A stretch of DNA of 27,097 nt from Candidatus Latescibacterota bacterium (GCA_022825185.1 JAJDYK010000260.1:1-27097); one strand, 5' to 3'; positions 6,806-14,607 are shown, counted from the stretch's first letter. Program-made: numbers and translations. The notes: generated by a model from the sequence alone, not told the origin.

Positions 6806-8008
6806 TTACACCTCCCTTAGCCAGCCCTCGGGGATGTCGATCCCAAAGCCGGGGCCTTTGGGTAGCCCGAGTAGGCCGTTTTGCGGCACGTTGGTCCCCG
6901 GCGGAATTTTGTAGTGTCGCTGCCCCCACTTCGAAGACGTCCCGAGATAGCACTCCGCCAACGGCACTCCGGGCAAGGAGCCGATGAAAAACTCGATCAG
7001 CGGAGTATTGGGCATCGCTGCTGTCCAGTGCTGGCCATATGGGTCGTTGCCCCCAGTGTGCAGACACATCTGGACGCCTTGCGCATCGGCGTAATGGGCC
7101 AGTTTCATCGCCTCGGTAAAACCCCCGATCCAGTAGATATCGGCCTGGATCAAATCGACGAGCCGCTCCTGCACAGCCCTCATGCCGGGATGGCGAGTGG
7201 ACCAGTGCTCGCCGTCGGCCAGCGTCTGCCAAGGCACGCGCTGGCGCAGGGCGCGGTGCCCTTCCCAGTCGTGGGGCATCAGCATTTCCTCCATCCAGCG
7301 CATCCGATACGGTTTGAGCGCCTCGCAGATGCGCACGGCAAAGTCGAGGTCAAAGGTCATCCAGCAATCGAGCATCAAGTCGGCGTCCGGGCCAATTAAC
7401 TCGCGGCACTTGGCCATCAGTTCGACCGTGCCGTCGATTCCGGCTTGGCCATCAACGGGTCCGTGCGGACGGGCCAGCTTGAATTTTTTAAAGCCCAACT
7501 CCAAGTACCAATCGACGTCATTGCCGGTGGCATAGACTTCCATCTGAGTGCGCTGCGGGCCTCCAGCCAGCCGATAGACGGGCTGGTTGAGGGTTTTGCC
7601 CCACAGGTCCCACAGCGCCAAATCGACCCCGGCGACTGCCCGCGCCGTAAGCCCTTCGTTGCCAAAGGAAAGCGTCCCCCGCCACATGCGGTCATTGCAC
7701 CGGTCGATGGCACCCACCTCCTGCCCGACGACTAGAGGGGCTAGGCACTCGGCGATGATCGGCTGGGTGGCATGGCCCGAATCCGTGCGGCCCAAGCCAA
7801 AGGTTCCGTCCTCAGCGATGGCTTTAACCCAGATCGCTCCGCCCGGCTTGGGCATGAGCCGTTCCTCGGGCGCGAATTTATCCATAGGCGTGGCCTGCTT
7901 AGGAGCCCAAAGCCACGACTGCTCGCGCAGCGGGCGCGTCCCCTCCTCGCTCGGCGGTGGAGGCGACAGTTCAAAGGTTTGGATAGCAGCTATTTTCTTG
8001 GCGCACAT
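6806..8008 (-). CDS. Enolase-superfamily sugar-acid dehydratase, L-rhamnonate dehydratase-like
   Basis: This 400-residue protein has the mandelate-racemase/enolase fold. A capping domain (about 1-140) precedes a barrel with KKFKLARPHGPVDGQAG (about 174-190), LMLDCWMTFD (metal Asp214), RWMEEML (Glu240/241), DGEHWS (Glu267), QADIYWIGG (Asp290) and CLHTGGND (base His317). The PHGPxDG and LMLDCWM segments match the L-rhamnonate dehydratase (RhmD) subgroup, which removes water from a sugar acid to give a 2-keto-3-deoxy acid using Mg2+. The exact substrate cannot be fixed from sequence. The ATG at 8008 lies 24 nt after the preceding dehydrogenase; its SD is weak. Neighbouring dehydrogenases could supply the aldonic acid. 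Confidence 0.82.
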   Translation of the reverse strand: MCAKKIAAIQTFELSPPPPSEEGTRPLREQSWLWAPKQATPMDKFAPEERLMPKPGGAIWVKAIAEDGTFGLGRTDSGHATQPIIAECLAPLVVGQEVGAIDRCNDRMWRGTLSFGNEGLTARAVAGVDLALWDLWGKTLNQPVYRLAGGPQRTQMEVYATGNDVDWYLELGFKKFKLARPHGPVDGQAGIDGTVELMAKCRELIGPDADLMLDCWMTFDLDFAVRICEALKPYRMRWMEEMLMPHDWEGHRALRQRVPWQTLADGEHWSTRHPGMRAVQERLVDLIQADIYWIGGFTEAMKLAHYADAQGVQMCLHTGGNDPYGQHWTAAMPNTPLIEFFIGSLPGVPLAECYLGTSSKWGQRHYKIPPGTNVPQNGLLGLPKGPGFGIDIPEGWLREV

Positions 8009-8032
8009 TAGGTTGATGTAACCATCTAATTC

Positions 8033-9061
8033 TTACAGTTCGAGTTGGCATCCTCGTTCAGCCGCTTCGTACGCTGCATCGACAAAGCGCATAGCCTGCC
8101 AAGCATCGTCGCCATTGGTGATAAAAGTACCTTGTCCACGGCTGGCGGCGACAAAGTCGGCGATAAAACCCAATCCGGCCGCCCCACCGTACCCAGGAGC
8201 CTCGCCGACCGAGAGGTCAAATTGGCGGTACTCCTCCTCAGCCCAACCCTCGGCTTGGCTCTGGACTATGAGCCGGTCGCCGCGTCCGTCCCAATCTTGC
8301 ATCAGCCAAGTCGCATCCCCTGCAGTCCCCCTGAAACACAAGTGGATATCGCCGTAGCGGCGCGGCAGGACATAGCCAGCGTGCAAGCTGCCCAGCGCGC
8401 CGTTGTCCATGCGAAACGAGGCTGCCAACACGTCTTCGACGTCAATGTCGGTGCCGCTCAGTGTTGCCTTGTGTGCACTAACGCCTTTGTACTCCAAGCC
8501 GCTGACATAGCGGATCATATCAACCGTGTGGATCGCCAGCCAGTGCAGGATTCCCCCGCCAGCCAGTGCATGGTCAAAGAGCCAGTGTTCCGGATTGCGC
8601 TGCTGGACGGTACTCGTGACCATCCGCCCCTCGATGGAGACGATGCGGCCCAAGACGCCGGCGGCGACGAGTTGACGTGCCTTGTCGGCAATCGGATGAC
8701 AGCGGTTCAAAAAGGCCGTCGCCCACAAGACCTGCTTTGCGGCGGCGATTTCGTTGAGGCGGGCAATGTCAGCAGCCGTGCGAGCGACCGGTTTCTCGGC
8801 AATGGTCGGCACGCCGGCCTGCAAAAGCTGTGCGATGCGGTCTGGCGCTTGGTCGTTGCGCGTGCATACGATGGCTAATCCCAGCTTCTCGTCCGCCAGC
8901 AGCGCGTCTAGGTTGCCATACACCTGATCGACATCAGCGCATTCTTCGGCCGTACAGACGACCAAGCGACCTACCGCCTCGCAGTGTTGCAGCGAGGTCA
9001 GCCACCCACGGCTGTGAGGATTGTCCAGCCCAACGAGGGCAGCGCATACTTTATCCGTCAT
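8033..9061 (-). CDS. Gfo/Idh/MocA family oxidoreductase (first of pair)
   Basis: This 342-residue NAD(P)-dependent dehydrogenase has an N-terminal Rossmann domain, the EKP motif (Glu89-Lys90-Pro91), and a C-terminal alpha/beta domain containing AIHTVDMIRY with the likely catalytic His178 and Asp181. The glycine-rich loop is unusual: ALVGLDNPHSRG replaces the usual GxGxxG. The ATG at 9061 overlaps the end of the upstream gene by 11 nt, giving translational coupling. GGTGG lies about ten bases upstream of it. Family members oxidise sugars, inositols or their derivatives; the substrate is unknown. It is paired with a second member directly upstream and followed by a sugar-acid dehydratase. Confidence 0.85.
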   Translation of the reverse strand: MTDKVCAALVGLDNPHSRGWLTSLQHCEAVGRLVVCTAEECADVDQVYGNLDALLADEKLGLAIVCTRNDQAPDRIAQLLQAGVPTIAEKPVARTAADIARLNEIAAAKQVLWATAFLNRCHPIADKARQLVAAGVLGRIVSIEGRMVTSTVQQRNPEHWLFDHALAGGGILHWLAIHTVDMIRYVSGLEYKGVSAHKATLSGTDIDVEDVLAASFRMDNGALGSLHAGYVLPRRYGDIHLCFRGTAGDATWLMQDWDGRGDRLIVQSQAEGWAEEEYRQFDLSVGEAPGYGGAAGLGFIADFVAASRGQGTFITNGDDAWQAMRFVDAAYEAAERGCQLEL

Positions 9062-10037
9062 GGTAATCCACCACCTTTCCTTCCCGCGCCGAGCGGTAAA
9101 TGTTTTCCAACAGCGCCACCGTGCGCCGGCCCTCGCGGCCATCCACCCGCAGGGCGGTCCCATTTTCCAAGGCCGAGACCACGTCTTCGACGACATTGGT
9201 CAGCGGATTGTCCATGGCCAGTAGCTTCTCCTCCAGTCCATCGCCAAAGACGCGCATCTCGCCCGACAGCACGGCGTCCAGTAGCACCCCCCCTTCGCTG
9301 CCGTGGACCTCGGCGCTAAAGTAGGAGCTTGCGGGGAAGGTCGTCGTGCCCAAGATCCCTCCCTTGGCTCCGCTTTCGAAATTCAAGATGGCCTGGCCAA
9401 TATCCTCGGTCTCAATGTCGTGGTTCATAATCGCCGTTTCACCATAGACGGTCTTGGGCACGCCCATGAACCACAGCAGGAGATCGATCAGGTGCGACCC
9501 TTGGTTGGCCAGCGATCCGCCCCCGTCCATCGCCCAAGTGCCACGCCAGCCGCCGCCGTGTTCAAAGTACTCCTGCGAGCGAAACCACTTAAAGCGCACC
9601 TCTCCGATTATGGGCTTGCCCAATAGGCCCTGCTTGAGGGCTTCGGCGACGCGGTAATTGTTGTCAACGTAGCGGCTTTGGTAATCGACGCCGAGCAAGA
9701 GTCCGCCCGCGTCGGCTGCGGCGATCAGTTCGTCGCAGGCTTTGGTGCTGACGTCCATGGGCTTGGTAGTGACTACGTGCTTGCCAGCTCTGAGCGCCTC
9801 GACGCCGATGGATGCGTGCAGCCCACTCGGGGTCATCACCAGCACGACATCCACATCGCTCCTTCCCAAGGCGTCTTCGAGGGCTGTACACCACGAGCAG
9901 CCCATTTCCTCGCCTACTTGGCGGGCCAAGTCCTCGTTGAGATCGACGACCACGCGCAGTTCCGCCCCTGCGGTCTCGGCCACTTGCCGGGCGCGATTGC
10001 GCCCCATGCCCAACCCTACAACAGCGAATCCGATCAT
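9051..10037 (-). CDS. Gfo/Idh/MocA family oxidoreductase (second of pair)
   Basis: This 328-residue protein has a classic dinucleotide-binding start, VVGLGMGRNRARQ (about 6-18), VMTPSGLH near 67, and TTKPMD with Lys92 in place of the common EKP. GGGSLANQGSHLIDLLLW (about 172-189) carries the likely catalytic His182 and Asp185. It is probably a cytoplasmic NAD(P)-linked sugar or polyol dehydrogenase. The ATG at 10037 follows AAGGAG with an eight-base gap. It overlaps the next gene by 11 nt. Upstream lie 109 nt and then vapC. That gap contains one copy of a 15-bp direct repeat (10091-10105) whose other copy lies beyond vapB, suggesting that this gene once followed the UnbV gene directly. Confidence 0.88.
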   Translation of the reverse strand: MIGFAVVGLGMGRNRARQVAETAGAELRVVVDLNEDLARQVGEEMGCSWCTALEDALGRSDVDVVLVMTPSGLHASIGVEALRAGKHVVTTKPMDVSTKACDELIAAADAGGLLLGVDYQSRYVDNNYRVAEALKQGLLGKPIIGEVRFKWFRSQEYFEHGGGWRGTWAMDGGGSLANQGSHLIDLLLWFMGVPKTVYGETAIMNHDIETEDIGQAILNFESGAKGGILGTTTFPASSYFSAEVHGSEGGVLLDAVLSGEMRVFGDGLEEKLLAMDNPLTNVVEDVVSALENGTALRVDGREGRRTVALLENIYRSAREGKVVDYHDG

Positions 10038-10090
10038 TATACTAGCTCCTTAGCAGGTTCTTAAACTGGCTACGTAATAGACCTAGCCCG

Positions 10091-10105
10091 CGTCCGTCAA
10101 TCTTC
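10091..10105. repeat. 15-bp direct repeat, copy 1 (Gfo side of vapBC)
   Basis: CGTCCGTCAATCTTC is identical to 10861-10875. The two copies bracket the vapBC module (755 bp between them). This pattern is expected of a target-site duplication or recombination site. Confidence 0.7.
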
Positions 10106-10146
10106 ATCTATAGTTTCGTGCCTGAACGATGCTATTCGGTCGCGGC

Positions 10147-10542
10147 TTAGACCCAGTTTTCACACTTCAATCCCCGAATCCGGCTGAACTCTCTCATATT
10201 ATTGCTCACTAGGATGCACTGCTGACTCAGGGCATGCGCAGCGATTAGTAGGTCCATATTGCCGATGGGCTTGCCCTTTTTTTCTAAGCTAGTGCGGATT
10301 TTACCGTATTGCCGAGCCGCTTCCACATTCCAAGGCTGCACCTCTAGGTGGGAGACGAAATCAACTAAAATGCGCTGATTCATTTTTTTTGACGAAGACC
10401 GCTCGACTCCGTATTGCAGTTCCGCATACGTGATCGTGGAAATACAGAGATCATTGGGAGGAATTGCGTTGAATTTCTCCAGTAAGTTAGCCGGTCGTTT
10501 TTTGATGATATAGATGCATATGTCGGTATCCAGCATGTACAT
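10147..10542 (-). CDS. vapC: VapC-type PIN-domain toxin ribonuclease
   Basis: This 131-residue PIN domain has the acidic residues of type II VapC toxins: Asp5 in MLDTDICIY, Glu41 in TYAELQYGVE, Asp97 in GNMDLLIAAHAL, then the LVSNNMREFSRIRGL segment and terminal ENW. VapC enzymes cut tRNA or rRNA using Mg2+ and are held inactive by VapB. The ATG at 10542 directly abuts the vapB stop (TAGATG); a second ATG two codons in is possible. Base composition looks more AT-rich than in the flanking sugar genes. With the flanking direct repeat, this supports horizontal acquisition. All active-site residues are present, so it is probably functional. Confidence 0.93.
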   Translation of the reverse strand: MYMLDTDICIYIIKKRPANLLEKFNAIPPNDLCISTITYAELQYGVERSSSKKMNQRILVDFVSHLEVQPWNVEAARQYGKIRTSLEKKGKPIGNMDLLIAAHALSQQCILVSNNMREFSRIRGLKCENWV

Positions 10543-10779
10543 CTAAAACAGATCCTCGCGGCTTTGGGGCGGGAGGTCTTCACGAGTCGCCATAAAATCT
10601 TTGGAAGGAAGCGGCGTCTCCTTAAAGAAGGCATCCCAAGACGACGGACGGGGCGAGAGGATGATATTCTGGCCTTCTTTGCTAATCAATACTTCCGACC
10701 CTGCAAAACGAAATTCTTTAGGCAGCCGCACGGCTTGACTGCGACCATTCATAAAGAGCTTGGCAATTTTAGGTTGCAC
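10543..10779 (-). CDS. vapB: VapB-type antitoxin (AbrB/SpoVT fold)
   Basis: This 78-residue antitoxin begins with the classic KIAKLFMNGRSQAVRLPKEF DNA-binding swapped-hairpin segment, followed by EVLISKEGQNIILSPRP and an acidic C-terminal toxin-binding tail. I chose the GTG at 10779, not the ATG 10 codons upstream (10809), because a perfect AAGGAGG lies eight bases before it and the protein then begins where the family usually does. VapB-VapC complexes normally repress their own promoter. An AT-rich imperfect inverted repeat lies at 10799-10819, just upstream. Confidence 0.93.
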   Translation of the reverse strand: MQPKIAKLFMNGRSQAVRLPKEFRFAGSEVLISKEGQNIILSPRPSSWDAFFKETPLPSKDFMATREDLPPQSREDLF

Positions 10780-10798
10780 GATAAAATCCTCCTTATTG

Positions 10799-10819
10799 GC
10801 ATATATCAAAGGTATATAC
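10799..10819 (-). promoter_or_regulatory. Candidate vapBC operator/promoter
   Basis: GCATATAT and GTATATAC form an imperfect inverted repeat about 20 nt upstream of the vapB start, in the most AT-rich part of the region. VapB proteins typically bind such sites. No convincing -35 pairs with it, so the promoter itself is uncertain. Confidence 0.35.
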
Positions 10820-10860
10820 TATGAACTGGGAAATCAACCTGAGCAGTTGTGCAAACTTGT

Positions 10861-10875
10861 CGTCCGTCAATCTTC
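10861..10875. repeat. 15-bp direct repeat, copy 2 (overlapping the UnbV-gene stop)
   Basis: CGTCCGTCAATCTTC is identical to 10091-10105. It includes the last codons and TGA stop (10869-10867) of the FG-GAP/UnbV gene. Confidence 0.7.
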
Positions 10876-12471
10876 CACCACGTGCAACCGCTGGTTGACG
10901 GCCAAGTCTTCGAGCACTTGCACCCCTCCAGCGGGCCAGTGGATTTCCAGCCGCTCGACGCGCTCGGCTGTTCCCAAGCCGAACACGGGGTCGCGCTGAC
11001 TAGTCGAGAGGAAACCCGACCCCGCCTTTACTTCCCTGAGCTGCCGACGTCCACCGGCCCATAGGTACAGGCGGGCACCGATGCCGTCGCGGTTGCTCTG
11101 TCGGCCCTCCAGCGCGACCGCGAGATAGTTTCCTCGGGCACCGTCGTTGCGCAGCAGGGCGAAGCGGCGACCGTTGTTGACGAGGGCAATGTCCAAGTCG
11201 CCATCTTGGTCAATGTCCCCAAAGGAGGAGCCGCGCACCACGTAGAAGGCGGCGAAAGCCGGACCGCTCTCAGCCGTCACTTCGCGGAAGACGCCCGCGC
11301 CCCCATTGCGAAAGATTTGTGCCTGTTGCGCGTAGGTCACCAATTCGTCGTACTGTTCGATATTGTCGTGGACATGGCCGTTGCCCACGAACAAGTCGAG
11401 GAACCCGTCGTTGTCCGAGTCGAAGAATCCCGTGCCAAAACCAAGGTAGTTCAGGCTGAGGTCGCCGAGACCGGCCTTGAAGCTGATCTCGGAGTAAAAC
11501 GAGCCGTCGTTGCGATACAGCCCGTTGTTTTCCAACTGATAGTTGGTGACGAAGAGGTCCAAGTCGCCGTCTTGGTCTATATCGCCGGCATCGACGCCCA
11601 TGCCTGCTTGACTCGCTCCGTCTGCACTGAGCGCAGTCCCAGTCAGCAAGCCGGTCTCGGCAAAGGTGCCGTCGCCTTGGTTGACGTAGTGGAAATTGGG
11701 CGTCAAGTCATTGGCCACGTACAGGTCGGGGTCGCCGTCCCCGTCGAAGTCACCAGCCACCGCGCCCAACCCATTGCCCTCGCCCGCGATACCCGCTTGG
11801 CGGCTAACCTCGGCAAAGACGCCGTGGCCCTCATTGCGGTAGAGAATATCCGCAGTAGGAGCAAAGACTCTCGGATCGCAGTAGAAGCGCAACCCCATGT
11901 CCTCGCGTCCACACCAAGGCTGCTCCCCCAAGACAAAGCGGACGTATTGCGCGGCAAAGAGGTCGAGGTCGCCGTCGAGATCGTAGTCGAACGCAACGGC
12001 GCTAGTAGACCATCCTGCGTGTCCAAGACCGACCTCTTCCGTCGCATCGACATAGCCGTCCCCTTCGTGTCGGTAGAACTGATCCGGCCCCCACGCCGTC
12101 AAGTAGAGGTCTGGGTCGCCGTCCCCATCGTAATCGGCCGCGGTCACCCCCATGCCATAGGAGGTGCCGGGTGCGCCGGCTGCGCTGTCTACCCGTGCAA
12201 AGGCGCGACCGTCGTTGCGAAAGAGCTGGTTAGAAGCTGTGCCCCGCCCCCGCTCCATGTCCCCGCTGTTGACCAAGTACAAGTCCCAATCTCCGTCATC
12301 ATCGTAGTCGAGAAAGGCACTGCCAGCACCATTGGTCTCAGGCAAGTTCTTCTCGGCAGAGGCCCCGTTGTGGTGGACGAAGTCAATGCCTAATTCGCGG
12401 GCTACCTCGACGAAGTGGTTCTGCCCATAGCTAACTGCCGACAGCAGGAGCACGAGCAGCAGAGCACTCAC
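10867..12471 (-). CDS. Exported FG-GAP repeat protein with C-terminal ASPIC/UnbV domain (CRTAC1-like)
   Basis: This is a 534-residue protein with a short N-terminal signal peptide (hydrophobic ALLLVLLLSAVSYG). Seven DxDxDG-type calcium-binding motifs appear in order: DYDDDGDWD, DYDGDGDPD, DYDLDGDLD, DFDGDGDPD, DIDQDGDLD, DSDNDGFLD and DIDQDGDLD, as expected for a seven-bladed FG-GAP propeller. The last ~95 residues are a UnbV/ASPIC domain: SNRDGIGARLYLWAGG, KAGSGFLSTSQ, FGLG and EIHWPAGG. Such proteins are extracellular or surface-bound and presumed adhesive or ligand-binding. The GTG at 12471 follows AGGGGA and lies two bases after the preceding stop. The strict repeat coding creates long, meaningless open frames on the opposite strand. 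Its 3' end holds one copy of the repeat flanking vapBC. Confidence 0.9.
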   Translation of the reverse strand: MSALLLVLLLSAVSYGQNHFVEVARELGIDFVHHNGASAEKNLPETNGAGSAFLDYDDDGDWDLYLVNSGDMERGRGTASNQLFRNDGRAFARVDSAAGAPGTSYGMGVTAADYDGDGDPDLYLTAWGPDQFYRHEGDGYVDATEEVGLGHAGWSTSAVAFDYDLDGDLDLFAAQYVRFVLGEQPWCGREDMGLRFYCDPRVFAPTADILYRNEGHGVFAEVSRQAGIAGEGNGLGAVAGDFDGDGDPDLYVANDLTPNFHYVNQGDGTFAETGLLTGTALSADGASQAGMGVDAGDIDQDGDLDLFVTNYQLENNGLYRNDGSFYSEISFKAGLGDLSLNYLGFGTGFFDSDNDGFLDLFVGNGHVHDNIEQYDELVTYAQQAQIFRNGGAGVFREVTAESGPAFAAFYVVRGSSFGDIDQDGDLDIALVNNGRRFALLRNDGARGNYLAVALEGRQSNRDGIGARLYLWAGGRRQLREVKAGSGFLSTSQRDPVFGLGTAERVERLEIHWPAGGVQVLEDLAVNQRLHVVED

Positions 12472-12473
12472 TG

Positions 12474-13334
12474 CTATCCCCTGAGCAGCGGCTCAATATG
12501 GTCTTTGGCGCGCAGTAAACCTTCCTGTTGCAGCTCGGGCGTCTGCCAGAAGTAGTGGTCCTCGAGTTCCACCGAAAGCACGCCGTCGTAACCCGCGTCT
12601 TCGAGTCGGCGTATTACAAAGTTCCAATCCACTTCGCCCTCGCCGGGGATGGTATAGCGCCACCAGCCCTCGCCGCACACGTAGGTCGAGCTGTATGCCT
12701 CGCCCAAATTGCCGGATTCGTAGAGCTTTTCCGGCATGATCTCGGTATCCTTGAGATGGACGTGCCGCACGCGGTCGCCAAATTCGTGCAAGAGCCGCTG
12801 ATAGTCTATCTGCAGGCGCACGAAGTGGGAGGGATCGTAGCAGATGCCCAGCCGTGGCGACGGGCACGCCGCAAAAATCAAGCGCAGGCTCTCGGGCGAG
12901 CAGCCCAGATTGGGGTAGTAGGGCCGGCCGCCCGGCCACGGTTCGATGGCGATATTGACGCCTACCTTCTCTGCATGGGCCACGACCCGAGGATAGACCT
13001 TCGCAAAGATCTCAAAGGTCTCGGCCTTGGACATGCTTGGGTCGTCTGGGCCGAGCACGGTAAAGAGCGTGTGGCCGCCGTGCCGGGCTATCGCGCTCAA
13101 GCTCTTCTTGATCTCGCTCAAGCCCTTGCGGCGCTTGGCCGCGTCTCGGGTAAGGACCTGGCCGCCACCGTCCGAAGAGCCAATAACCAAGCCTAGTCGC
13201 TCGCAGGTGCGGGCAATCTGCCGGGTCAAAGGCGGGGTATCGATCGCGCCAAAACCGTTGTCGGCCAACCACGCGGCATAGGCGTCAAAGCCGGTCTGGC
13301 GGGAAAACGGGGGCATGCGGGTGCCGATTTTCAT
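12474..13334 (-). CDS. Sugar phosphate isomerase/epimerase family (xylose-isomerase-like TIM barrel)
   Basis: This 286-residue TIM barrel has the divalent-metal ligand pattern of the AP-endonuclease-2/xylose-isomerase-like family: Glu131 (IAIEPWPGG), Asp167 and His170 (CYDPSHFV), His193 (HVHLKDTE) and Glu256 (LSVELEDH). Members isomerise or epimerise keto-sugars and inositol derivatives, or act as hydrolases; the substrate cannot be told. The ATG at 13334 has AAGGGAA about seven bases upstream. It lies 22 nt after the MFS gene and 2 nt before the UnbV gene, so these three are almost certainly co-transcribed. Confidence 0.85.
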   Translation of the reverse strand: MKIGTRMPPFSRQTGFDAYAAWLADNGFGAIDTPPLTRQIARTCERLGLVIGSSDGGGQVLTRDAAKRRKGLSEIKKSLSAIARHGGHTLFTVLGPDDPSMSKAETFEIFAKVYPRVVAHAEKVGVNIAIEPWPGGRPYYPNLGCSPESLRLIFAACPSPRLGICYDPSHFVRLQIDYQRLLHEFGDRVRHVHLKDTEIMPEKLYESGNLGEAYSSTYVCGEGWWRYTIPGEGEVDWNFVIRRLEDAGYDGVLSVELEDHYFWQTPELQQEGLLRAKDHIEPLLRG

Positions 13335-13356
13335 GGTATGTTCCCTTCTCTGTGGA

Positions 13357-14463
13357 TTAAATGGGTATCCGGCTCTGCTTATCTGGATCGACCCACTGGG
13401 TTACTACCAGTGAGACAAGGGCTATGAGCGCACCGCTGATAAAAATGATCTCGTAGCCAAAAAAGAGCCAGACGTAGCCGCCGACTAAGGGTGCGGCCAC
13501 GGCGGCGACGTGGTTCATGGTCACCCCCATGGAGAGCGTGGGTTTGAGTTCGTCTGGGGGCGCGATCTTGTGCGCGTAGGTAGTAAGCGCGATTCCACCG
13601 AAGAAAATGAGATTGTCGAGGCAATAGAGCGCGTACAGACTCGGCCGGTGCTCCACGATCGCATAACCCAAAAAGACGAAGACCAACACGCTATAACTTA
13701 GCGTGAGCATCCGCCGCTCGCCAAAGCGATCGACCAAGCGGCCCATCCACGCAGCCGTCAAGGTAATGAGCACTTGGTTGATCAGCACTAAGACCATAGT
13801 CGTCTCCACCGGCATCCCGTGTACTTTCACAAGGGCGAAAATGGCGAAGGTAATGAACATCTGCTTGCGCAGGCCCTGGAGGAAATTCAAGGTGTAGAAG
13901 AGCAGATAGCGCCGCTTGAGCACCAAGCGCTTCTCGCCTGCGGGTGCGTCCTTATTATCGACCCAAAACAGGGCCAAGCCGCCCGCGGCCGTACACACAC
14001 CAGCTAGGACAAAGACCCCCTCGTAGCGCAAAAACTCCAGCCCCACCATGCACACGCCAATCGCCGCCAGCCAAGCCAAGCTGCTGATGCTGCGCAATTG
14101 TCCCAGCCAGCGGCCCTTATCCGCGGTGGGGCCGTAGGCCAGACCCATGCTCTGCTCTAGTGGAAGCCAGCAGTGAAAGCCCAAGCTCCACACCAGCGAG
14201 AACGAGGCCAGCATGAAGACCGAGGATACCTCCGCGTACGCGGCCAGCCCGATGCCCATCACCACTAGTGAAACCGCCGCGACTTTCGGCGGGGCCCAGC
14301 GAACGATCAGCGCCAGAAAAAACGCATTGAGAAAACCGGGGACTTCGCGCAGGGCTTCGACGTAGCCCAATTCGTGCGGCTCAATGCCCAGCCGCTCGAC
14401 GATGAAGTTGTTGAACAGGGTCAATTGCACCCCGAAGAACACCCCCGTCCCAGCCACGGCCAC
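13357..14463 (-). CDS. Major facilitator superfamily transporter (N-terminus probably longer)
   Basis: This is a polytopic inner-membrane protein with about 11-12 hydrophobic segments and a hydrophilic central loop (VDNKDAPAGEKRLVLKRR), then a second bundle with the MFS-like AWMGRLVDRFGERR loop. From the GTG at 14463 it is 368 residues, but that start lies inside the first hydrophobic segment and lacks an SD. The frame stays open upstream through an NPFAEWNKNFALLA-like stretch to an ATC at 14511. That ATC sits five bases after a strong AAGGGGG, and a promoter (14537-14565) fits the longer form. The true protein is therefore probably about 384 residues with a non-canonical start or a start-codon sequence error. 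It likely imports the substrate of the following sugar enzymes. Confidence 0.8.
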   Translation of the reverse strand: MAVAGTGVFFGVQLTLFNNFIVERLGIEPHELGYVEALREVPGFLNAFFLALIVRWAPPKVAAVSLVVMGIGLAAYAEVSSVFMLASFSLVWSLGFHCWLPLEQSMGLAYGPTADKGRWLGQLRSISSLAWLAAIGVCMVGLEFLRYEGVFVLAGVCTAAGGLALFWVDNKDAPAGEKRLVLKRRYLLFYTLNFLQGLRKQMFITFAIFALVKVHGMPVETTMVLVLINQVLITLTAAWMGRLVDRFGERRMLTLSYSVLVFVFLGYAIVEHRPSLYALYCLDNLIFFGGIALTTYAHKIAPPDELKPTLSMGVTMNHVAAVAAPLVGGYVWLFFGYEIIFISGALIALVSLVVTQWVDPDKQSRIPI

Positions 14464-14536
14464 GGCTAAGAGCGCGAAATTTTTATTCCACTCAGCGAAA
14501 GGATTGGCGATGACAGCCCCCTTGTTGATGTAGTGA

Positions 14537-14565
14537 ATTCAAGTGTGCTTTTCCCTCGCAGTCAA
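14537..14565 (-). promoter_or_regulatory. Predicted promoter of the MFS/sugar operon
   Basis: Minus-strand TTGACT (14565-14560), 17-nt spacer, TTGAAT (14542-14537). Transcription would begin near 14530, just upstream of AAGGGGG (14523-14517). Confidence 0.5.
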
Positions 14566-14578
14566 CCAAGTCTGTCAC

Positions 14579-14607
14579 TTGACGCACAGATGGGGAGCCG
14601 TTAAGCT
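14579..14607 (+). promoter_or_regulatory. Weak candidate promoter of the creatininase-family gene
   Basis: TTGACG (14579-14584), 17-nt spacer, TAAGCT (14602-14607). The -35 is good (5/6) and the -10 poor (3/6). It lies 34 nt before the ATG at 14642. Confidence 0.3.

Noticed and set aside
6678..7232. 184-codon minus-strand frame overlapping the end of the enolase gene
   Set aside because: Most of it is an out-of-frame shadow of the dehydratase. Only the last 41 codons, after the GTG at 6803 with its own SD, are worth keeping.
8009..8030. Short hairpin GGTT-GATGT-AACC and a five-codon ATG...TAA reading frame before the dehydratase gene, considered as a regulatory leader
   Set aside because: A 4-bp stem is too weak, and the mini-frame has no convincing SD; both fit chance.
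8045..8878. 277-codon plus-strand frame opposite the first Gfo/Idh/MocA gene
   Set aside because: The minus-strand gene has clear family motifs and operon overlap. The plus-strand translation has no recognisable pattern or SD.
11206..12393. 395-codon open frame on the plus strand opposite the FG-GAP/UnbV gene
   Set aside because: It is the mirror of repeated GAC/GAT-rich DxDxDG codons, which leave the antisense frame free of stops. It has a Val/Ile/Glu-rich composition, no domain and no supporting SD.
12528..13196. 222-codon plus-strand frame opposite the isomerase/epimerase gene
   Set aside because: It is a shadow of high-G+C coding sequence; the opposite strand carries all metal-ligand motifs of the TIM-barrel family.
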